A DNA stretch of 64,000 bases, from positions 1,846,183-1,910,182 of the forward strand of contig JAMWFC010000117.1 of NCBI GenBank assembly GCA_027475525.1, written 5' to 3'. This document shows positions 57,466 through 64,000 of the stretch, piece by piece (the stretch's first letter is position 1; each line of letters begins with the position of its first letter). A program made the position numbers and the translations under genes. The notes under the pieces were generated by a model, which made no database searches, was not told the DNA's origin, and saw only the letters and a program-made list of their open reading frames with translations. This DNA comes from Macrolepiota albuminosa (taxonomy: Eukaryota > Basidiomycota > Agaricomycetes > Agaricales > Agaricaceae).

Positions 57466-58545
57466 TCAAGCCTCTTTTACCAGGTCTTTTTTGAAGTCTC
57501 TAAACAGCATTTGTGGGTTTTTCAACTCAGTACAAAGCATCATATTCTCTAGTTCTAATTGGAGTCTTGCCCCCAGCAGCCTTATCACTGTTTTTAGTTC
57601 ATTGTTATTTAGCAGGCTTATTAGCATGGCATATCTGCCAGCACCTGCTTGTGGTTGCCATGGGTTTAGGATTGTTATGGAGACTATTAGGTAGTCTGTG
57701 TTGATACCTGTCTTTTCAATCTTCCAGTTCCATATATATGGTATCAAGTTTTCTGCTATGTATATCTGATCTATTCTAGACTGGATATTTCTGCCTGGTA
57801 TATAAAAAGAGAAATTTATACTTGTGGGATTTTTTCTCCTCTATCTATCTGCTAGTCCTAGATGTGTCTTGAGGTCCATAAGGGCCCCAGTTGCCAGTAT
57901 ATTGTCTGAGTAGGCTGGAAAGCAGTTAATTGCATCTTTGACAATGTTTATGTCTTCCATAATCACTTGGAATTTTACTCACCCCCCTATTTCTATTCCA
58001 TCTTCTCTTGAGATCATATCAGAATATTTCATTCTCCTTTGGATCATTTGGTGCACAGACATTTATGCATTTGAAAACCTGATCATTGTACTATAATATC
58101 CAGAGTTCCATAGCTCTTCCAGGTATTATAACAGTTGTGGTTGCCTCCACCCATTTTTATGTAGGATGAAGCCAACTCCTTTTGTGTTTGGCCTTTTTAG
58201 ATCAAGGCTCAAGAAAATAGTTATCTGTCTCTCAAATAAAATGTTTATCTCATCTCTAGTAGATTTGTCCAGGTGGGCTTTCTGCACAGCCAAGATGTCA
58301 ATCTTCTCCTCACACATTAATTGATTTATTTGTTGCCATTTCAGCCTTGTTGTTCCTGACCTGCCACCTTTGATGTTTAACAATGCAAGTTTCAGAACAC
58401 CTCTCCTTGATTTCTCCATTTTCTTTGGTGGTCTTGGCATCTCTTCAGTGGTAGAGCTTTTCTCTTGCAGTTGTAGCAGTGCAGGCAGTTCTTGTCCACA
58501 AAGGTTGCACTTCTGCAATCTATATTGACAAACTTCATACTCCAA
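57466..58545 (-). pseudogene. LINE AP-type endonuclease
   Basis: The N-terminal part (58126-58545) has LALLNIKGG and IDILAVQKAHLDKSTRDE, where AVQETHL with a catalytic Glu is usual; Lys stands at that place (G-to-A type change). The C-terminal part (57466-57747) has NTDYLIVSITILNPWQPQAG and a GRYAMLISLL segment. Stops separate the two. Confidence 0.75.
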
Positions 58546-58610
58546 ATATGCTGCAACAGAATGAAGTAGCTAGTCCAGGTGATGGGTGGGGGAGATTTGA
58601 AGAACACATT

Positions 58611-59474
58611 TCATAGCAGTTTCTTAGATCTAGTCATGGTGGACCAGTCAATTGTATCTTCACTCTTGGCCAGTAGTACCTCAAGTGTGGTTAGTATTTT
58701 AGTGGCAGGGTTGAGGTTATGTAAGGAAGTGTTGTCACTTATCAACTTTTCTTTCAAGAGGTTTGTCAGGGTTTCATCCTTGGAGAGGGTCCTCCAGACT
58801 ATGATTGTTGCTGCTTCTTGTGCTTTAAGGATTTCCTCCTGGTTCCAGATGCTCAGTGTGAAACCCTTCAGAGTGCACAGAATACTTGGGAGAGGGGGAT
58901 TGTATGGAAGTATGAATGCAAATGTGTCCAGAGTGGATATGATTGGATGGGCAAGCATGAGGTGATAGGCTTGCATCAAGATGCCAGAGACTAGGAAATG
59001 ATATGGTGGTTTTTGTCTGTCATTGTGGCATCTGGTGAAAATCTCCTTTTCTTGTTGTGGGGTAGATAGCTTCACCGATTCTCCTGTCATTTTGAATATG
59101 AGCTCTTTGAGCTTATCACTTGGCACTATTAAGTCAGAGTCTTTGCTTGCCTGCCAATCTTGAATCCAGAGTTTGGAGTCAAGATAGAGGTCAAAAGCAG
59201 CTCTCTGGTCCTGAAGGAGGTTGAACCATGGTGGGGTCAATAGGTGTATGATTGAGAAACCCACAGCTGGTGTGGGGGTCTTAGCAAAGGACTTTGGAAG
59301 TTGTGGGGGAGCTCTGGGCATTATGCTATCCTCTTTGTCTTGGATGAAAGGTGGTTCTGCTAGGGACCTGGTGGCTTGCTTCATTACCCAGAGGTGGTTT
59401 TCTCCTTTGCTTGGTGTCTGCAGCATGAGGCTTGGGGAGGGAGAGCTGCTTGCCTTCTTGTTATAGCCTGGCAT
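58611..59474 (-). CDS. LINE ORF1 (288-codon open stretch)
   Basis: RNA-binding partner of the LINE, open for 287 residues from MPGYNKKASSSPSPSLMLQ. A P/S-rich N-terminus precedes a globular region with HLLTPPWFNLLQDQRAAFDL and an aliphatic core (IMQAYHLMLAHP-like), then LPSILCTLKGFTLSIWNQEE. It stays open despite low CpG, longer than any other LINE part here. The C-terminus may continue past 58611 in another frame toward a cysteine-rich stretch. Function is assigned from position and general likeness. Confidence 0.65.
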   Translation of the reverse strand: MPGYNKKASSSPSPSLMLQTPSKGENHLWVMKQATRSLAEPPFIQDKEDSIMPRAPPQLPKSFAKTPTPAVGFSIIHLLTPPWFNLLQDQRAAFDLYLDSKLWIQDWQASKDSDLIVPSDKLKELIFKMTGESVKLSTPQQEKEIFTRCHNDRQKPPYHFLVSGILMQAYHLMLAHPIISTLDTFAFILPYNPPLPSILCTLKGFTLSIWNQEEILKAQEAATIIVWRTLSKDETLTNLLKEKLISDNTSLHNLNPATKILTTLEVLLAKSEDTIDWSTMTRSKKLL

Positions 59475-60100
59475 GGGCTGGGGGAAGCTATTTACTATGG
59501 TGGTATCTTCATCTTGGTCATGTGGGGCATTGGCTGACGGAGTCAGGGAGGATAGGTTAGGTGATGGGAGGTTCAGTGGCTTAGAGCTGCTAGAAACCTC
59601 CCCTTCTGATTTATCTATGTCTAAGTCTGTTTATGCATTACTAACATGTCAATGTTTTTTGTTGTGGCTGCATACTCCCTTTTGTTTTTCTAGGCATTTT
59701 CTCTGCTGGTGCTTCTTCTGGCTATTGGGCTGGAGGGGCATAAGCAGGGGGGAAAAAGGGGTGAGCACATGCATATCCATTTCCTCACCCTGTTTTATTA
59801 TTGAGGTATTGTTGATCACTGAGAAATTGACCCTTGTCACAGTGCAAGTGCTGCACTCCATTCTAGTGTTGTGGGGCCATCCTCATGTGCTAGCCAGAGG
59901 GAGTAAGTTTTATCCATGTTTGTTTTGATCCTCTGGTCCTCTGTGGGTAGGAGGAGCTCTCACTATTTCTTGGTGGCTTAAGAGCTCTTCTCTCTATGCA
60001 TATTTGCAGCAAGAAGAATCAAATGGGGGGCACCTGACTTCTGTTCACAAGGCAGGTTTTCTGGTTGAGGAATAAGTGGCAGCTGGCATGTTAGGTCCAG
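59475..60100. other. LINE 5' region
   Basis: The interval holds a 70-codon minus-strand ORF (59649-59861, VNFSVINNTSIIKQGEEMDM) that could be part of a longer ORF1 or its leader. The boundary with the copia fragment lies somewhere near 59950-60100 and is not visible. Confidence 0.4.
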
Positions 60101-60851
60101 ATGCAGCAACCAGGGTTAGTGGTGCATGTAGTGGTTTATGGTCAAGGGGCCCCTACAGGTTATAGGTCCCAAAAAGTGCTTATTAAAATTTACATAATAG
60201 AAGCCAGGTTAAAGGTCATAGACAATAAAGAGGTCTGGGACATAGTGGATGTGGGGAACATACCTGATGGCAAGAAGATTGTTGGCTGTATGTGGGTATT
60301 CACAAACAAATTTGATGCTGAGGAGAATGTTGTGAATCAAAATGCACAACTAGTGGCAAAAGGATATACCCAGGTACAAGGCAAAGATTTTGATGAATGT
60401 ATGCCTCAGTGGTTCAATTGGAGTTAATGCAGATGACAGTAGCAATTGCAGCAGCCTTAGAGATGCACATCTGGCAAGTAAATTTCATCTCTACCTATCT
60501 TAACAGCATACTCAAGCATAAAGTGTACATGAGACCACCCCCAGGTTTCCAAGAGAGGGAGGGAAAGGTTCTCCACCTCAGAAAACACTGTATGGCCTCA
60601 TGCAAGGCAGTCATAACTAGTGGAACACCTTAGACAAAACTTACAACAAGCTAGGGTACTTAGCATCTTGAGCAGACAGTTGTGTTTGCTACAAGCATGC
60701 TGGAAAGGAATACAAAATCACAGATAACTACAACAACAATGTCCTATGAGCTTTGATGACTTATGGAAGAGCACAGAAGGCCAAAGACAAGCTCAGATCC
60801 AGATTCAAAATCAAGGATGTAGGGGAACTAAAATATATATCAGGAGTATGG
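60101..60851 (+). pseudogene. Ty1/copia reverse transcriptase fragment
   Basis: Reads KEVWDIVDVGNIPDGKKIVG, CMWVFTNKFDAEENVVNQNA, LVAKGYTQVQGKDF, then after a frame change LEMHIWQVNFISTYLNSILK and VYMRPPPGFQEREGKV. These follow the order of copia RT. Downstream FRIKDVGELKYISGVW matches the end of the fingers-palm region. The DV of the usual QxDVxxAFL is NF here. The fragment ends where a family B LTR begins. Confidence 0.8.
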
Positions 60852-60900
60852 TGATAGAACCTCACACAGGCTAGGCACATAATGGCAGGCTTGGCAAGTT
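60852..60900 (+). repeat. Family B LTR fragment (5' tip)
   Basis: TGATAGAACCTCACACAGG and the following GGCAGGCTTGGCA match the first 48 bp of the family B LTR after CpG loss. It is truncated at about 60900. Confidence 0.65.
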
Positions 60901-61321
60901 ATATGAGATAGACAGACAACTATAAAGGCAGAAGTTATAGCAATATCAAGACTACCTGTATTAGGTTGTTGGCTATGGATTAAATACCTACTATGGGTAA
61001 GATCCAGGTCATCCATGTAAGCTCTGGAGTCATACTCCCTGTGCAGTGTATTGTCCAGCTTTGAGTTCTGTGTGGTGTATAGTCCAGGTACAGGTGTGGC
61101 ACTAGGAGGATTAATCAGAGCCCATTGATTGGGTGGGACCATGTATTAGAGCTATTCAGGGGAGTTCAGAGCTTGAGGGTGGACATCAGAGGAGTTTGGA
61201 GGGGTTCAGGGCTTGGGGTGGGCACTGGACAAGTTCAAAGGGGTTTGGGGCTTGGGGCAGATGTCAGGGTGGTGTCATGTCGGGGGGTTGTTAGAGTGCT
61301 GGTTGTGTGCTAGTCATGACA
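60901..61321 (-). repeat. LTR remnant of a family A relative (reversed)
   Basis: Its inner end reads, on the minus strand, TGTCATGACTAGCAC, compared with TGTCACGACC in family A. The adjoining polypurine position and CAGCGC-type sequence (61322-61350) match the family A arrangement. The outer end is not identifiable, and the middle is G-rich with short repeats (61150-61260). Confidence 0.55.
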
Positions 61322-63260
61322 TCACTCCTTTCTAGCGCTGAGACCCTTCAAAGTAGTGGTGGCTATGTGCCTTCTCTGTGGGAGTTGAAGTCAAAGTCCA
61401 AGGCATGATGCCATCAACAGAGAGGGCTAGAAAAAGAAAAAAAAATTGTGGTTCTCTGCATTCATCATGTTGCACCCAGCTACACCTCTTTGTTTCCCCG
61501 TCCCTCCTCCTGCTGGAGATGACTCTGTAGCTTTGTGGAAGGAGTATGACCAGCGTCAGATGGAATATAACTGTCAATGTGACTACTAGCAGATCAACAA
61601 GCTTGCTTATAAGTGTCCTGATTTCGATCCTGGACTTACCACTTAGTCCCTTCTCAGGATCTATGATCTGACCTCCAGATTCAGTGCTGCAGCCTCCTAA
61701 GGCTGAGTCATTGTCTCAGCCTGCAGTTGCTAGGCTGTCTTCTGACCCCAGGCCATCTTCTTGACCTGGGCCATTGCAGGTGCCCCTGGTAGTGTCCCCA
61801 TCTTGTCCTCCAGCTTCACGTCTCAAGCATTTGTCCCTAGACATTAGTCAGGTGTGAGTCATTTCTCTTGCACAATGCATTCTCCAGGTGCAAGTGACAC
61901 TGGAGCAGTTTATGATAGTGCAGATGTGTTATCAAGGATCTTCAGTGCAGTCCTGGTATGAGGTCACAGGTCTGGTAAATGCCTTCTTGGCCAGGTCTGG
62001 GGTTTTGCTGATGCCTCTTAGTGTGTGATGTGTGCTCATTGGGAAGTGATGTGTGAGTTCAAGGAATCAGTAGCAGGGGCCTGTCAAGACATGTCAATGT
62101 ATATGGCCTGCCACCTTCAGCATGAGCACTGTTCTGTAGGCTTGGCCTGGTAGACAAGGTGTATGGTGCAGAAGCAGAAGTGAGACAAGGAATGAGTGAT
62201 GAAGCAGTTGAAGAAGGGTCAGGAGACATGGTCAAAGACAAGAGGAGCATTGGTGAGTGTGGCAGCTCTGGGTGGGCAAGGAGGTGAGAGGGGGCAGATG
62301 CGTTGACATATTCATGCCAAATGCCCTGCCATTGGACATCAATAATGATGAGGACAATGAGCTGGAGGAGCCCCAAAGAAATAATGGGAAGCAACAGACA
62401 TCTCCCAAAGAGTCAGATGAGGAGCAGCAACCTCCTACTTGGCACATCCAGAGGTCCCTTGGGGTTTAGGGGCATGTGCCTCTCTCAGGGCTGGTACCCA
62501 GTTCTGAGGCTGGGAGTACTGCATTGTACCATCAACAGCTTGAGGAGGCCACAATCTAAGAGTGTCATCTGATAATAAGGCTCTGGAAGACCTATTTAGA
62601 GATACAATGGAAGAGGAGAGTGCAGGAAGACTTACAGGGGAGTTTGCAGGCTGAGAGAGAGGAGGTGAGTTGTGCCTGGGCAGTGTTGGAGGCAGAGGTG
62701 GCCAGCCTGAGGGCCTGACTGGAGCAGGGGAATGTGCAGGCACAAAGTGCCAAGGTGCAGGGGGCAAGGGTGGTGGAATTATAGAAGTTGCTGTGGAGAG
62801 TGGAGGGGGCCCAGATGAGCCTAGCCCACCAAAGGAGTTGGCTAGTGAAGAGTGTGGTGGCTGCCTGGGAGGAGGCAATGTGTAAGTCATTAATTGCTCC
62901 TTCCTGGTTCCTAGCTAATGATCACAGGTTGGGCCTGGAAACACTACCTTCTGCTGGATGGGGGTGCCTCAGCCCATACTCTCATCTCACAGAAGTTTGC
63001 TTCATTATTGGGCCCTCCTCCAGGTAAGGCTGCCTAGAAGATGGATCAACTGAGGCACCTGCTGGCTGTCTATCAGAGGCAGAACCCCATCATACTGGGG
63101 ACTTAGATGGAGACAGCAGTGGATGCAGGGGAGCCTCTTCCCTCATATGATGAACAAATAGTGGCTGTGTTGGCTTTGATGGAGGGGGCAGTAGTAGCAG
63201 TGGGGACAGGGACAGTGGGTCAGAGAGTTTGAGGGAGGCAGAGACTCTGATGGCAATTGG
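61322..63260 (+). pseudogene. Decayed homolog of the family A antisense gene
   Basis: Plus-strand, start at 61467 (MLHPATPLCF). The region VALWKEYDQRQMEYN lines up with LMAWEARDARYRARL of the family A protein. An intron-like GTAAAT...CTTAG (61975-62021) ends exactly at TGT, the first Cys of CVMCAHWEVMC (62022-62054), a CX2CX6C half-cluster as in family A. Near 62882 another GTAAGT intron precedes WAWKHYLLLDGGASA and GEPLPSYDEQIVAV, matching WAREHRLLLDGAAAA and GEQLPSWEQLAEE. Intron positions are thus shared at two places. Stops (for example TAG after NCQCDY) show it is dead. It lies between a reversed LTR and a reversed pol 3' end. Confidence 0.75.
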
Positions 63261-63496
63261 GATGGGTCTAGCAGGGCCTCCAGATTATAGTTTTTTTAGG
63301 CTGGTGATTTTCTTTTTTCATATATTTTTTATAATTCTGTAGAATACTGTAACCTAGCCTATATATATAATTTTCAGTATTGTAAGCACTCATAAGGAAA
63401 AAGAAGGAAGGAAAAGAAACTTATTGGTGGGAGTTGAATTCCTGGTGATTCCAGAGGCAGGAGTTATGTCCTTGTGGCCATCTGTGAGGTCTTTAG
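63261..63496 (-). other. Reversed pol 3' flank of the family A relative
   Basis: Bases 63380-63480, read on the minus strand, match 8700-8800 just around and after the family A pol stop (CTCACAGAYGGC, CCTGCCTCTGG, ATTCAACTCCCA). The rest of pol is absent: the relative is cut at 63497 by another LTR. Confidence 0.65.
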
Positions 63497-64000
63497 TGTC
63501 ACGACCCCTCCCTTCTGGGACCACCCTGGGACCCCCCTCCAGCCCCACAAACGCACCCCCACCATCATGACTGCCAATGTTACCATCACACACATCAAGG
63601 ACTGCCATTGCCCAGCACTCCTGACAGCTCCGCATCACAGACCCCAGAACTCACCGCCATCAAACCACAATCAACAATCAGATCACGCTACTCCCTTCTA
63701 GACATCACGCATCACACATCATGACTTTCTTCATGCCAATTGATCGCACACCCCACACATGCAATCATGGTATACAGTCCCCCTTCATTATTCAATGCCT
63801 CCCAGAACTTGACCCAGATACCCTGGGATCCCAGGGATCCGGACCTGGCCCTGTAGTACTTATAGCATAGCTCTCCATTGTATTTCGCTAGCCTTGATAT
63901 TAACTTGAATTGTTGCATGCCTTTTGCTTGACTGGTACGTGCTGACTGGCACGCTTTGACTGGCATGCTTGAATAACTGTATGCTCTGAGTTTAATATGC
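63497..64000 (+). repeat. Family A LTR, decayed, cut by the window end
   Basis: Begins TGTCACGACCCCTCCC and is colinear with 114 onward. It includes GTAGTACTTATAGCATAG (TATA-like) and CTAGCCTTGATATTA near 63890. Most CG sites are TG or CA. The right end is outside the window. Confidence 0.85.

Larger units (their letters stand above)
51330..59475 (-). mobile_element. Decayed LINE (non-LTR retrotransposon) with nested insertions
   Basis: Read on the minus strand the order is ORF1 (58611-59474), endonuclease (57466-58440), a linker to RT (56858-57312), the RT C-terminal half (53165-54392), RNase H (52465-53160) and a zf-RVT C-terminus (51330-51992). This order is that of basidiomycete LINEs. 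It is CpG-poor with many stops, so dead. Insertions are a family D solo LTR (51959-52464) and a family B LTR (54393-56857) that itself carries two further elements. Confidence 0.88.

Noticed and set aside
1..64000. CRISPR arrays, rRNA or tRNA genes, operons
   Set aside because: No spaced direct-repeat array, cloverleaf-like sequence or rRNA stretch was recognised, and the introns and repeats mark a fungal genome.

Overview
The window is a nested block of fungal transposable elements. I recognise no host gene in it. The organism is probably a basidiomycete, most likely Agaricomycotina. That is inferred from short 45-52 bp introns with CTAAC-like branch sites, Tf1/sushi-type chromoviruses, a LINE of the type common in mushrooms, and old copies that have lost CpG (CG to TG or CA). 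Young inserts are GC-rich and CpG-rich. Old ones are AT-rich and full of stops.

Layout. Bases 1-113 and 11807-14188 are one minus-strand Ty3/gypsy element (family C, copy 1), split by a complete Ty3/gypsy chromovirus (family A, 114-11806, target duplication TGAAC). Bases 14189-25673 are AT-rich decayed repeats holding a TA-flanked Tc1/mariner-like MITE, a P-loop helicase relic and a family A LTR with a family B LTR inside it. Bases 25674-49649 are a second minus-strand family C element (target duplication CATGG). It is interrupted by a family B solo LTR (29692-30642) and a complete family B Ty3/gypsy element (36543-48044). Bases 49650-51250 continue the AT-rich relic. A decayed minus-strand LINE follows (about 51330-59475), carrying two solo LTRs of a fourth family (D), a family B LTR and an element with an 8-bp target duplication. 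The right edge has a Ty1/copia fragment, a family B LTR fragment, a reversed family A relative (about 60899-63496) and the start of another family A LTR (63497 onward).

How the parts work. Families A and B carry the usual gag, protease, RT, RNase H and integrase in sense, plus a spliced gene on the opposite strand between pol and the 3' LTR. Both antisense proteins have a six-cysteine cluster, a basic SP-rich stretch and coiled-coil or acidic parts. In both, and in the decayed copy at 61467-63260, an intron ends exactly at the first cysteine. Family C instead carries a sense third ORF of about 907 codons in the env position. Family A also has two retropepsin domains in tandem and a self-complementary primer site.

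Assembly warning. Twenty-two places carry a direct duplication with a period of 77 bp (78 at the start of one), exact apart from single-base differences in two of them. At several of them one base is also missing after the second copy. These cause nearly all frame breaks in the two young elements. I read them as assembly joins (k=77), so families A and B are probably intact in the real genome.
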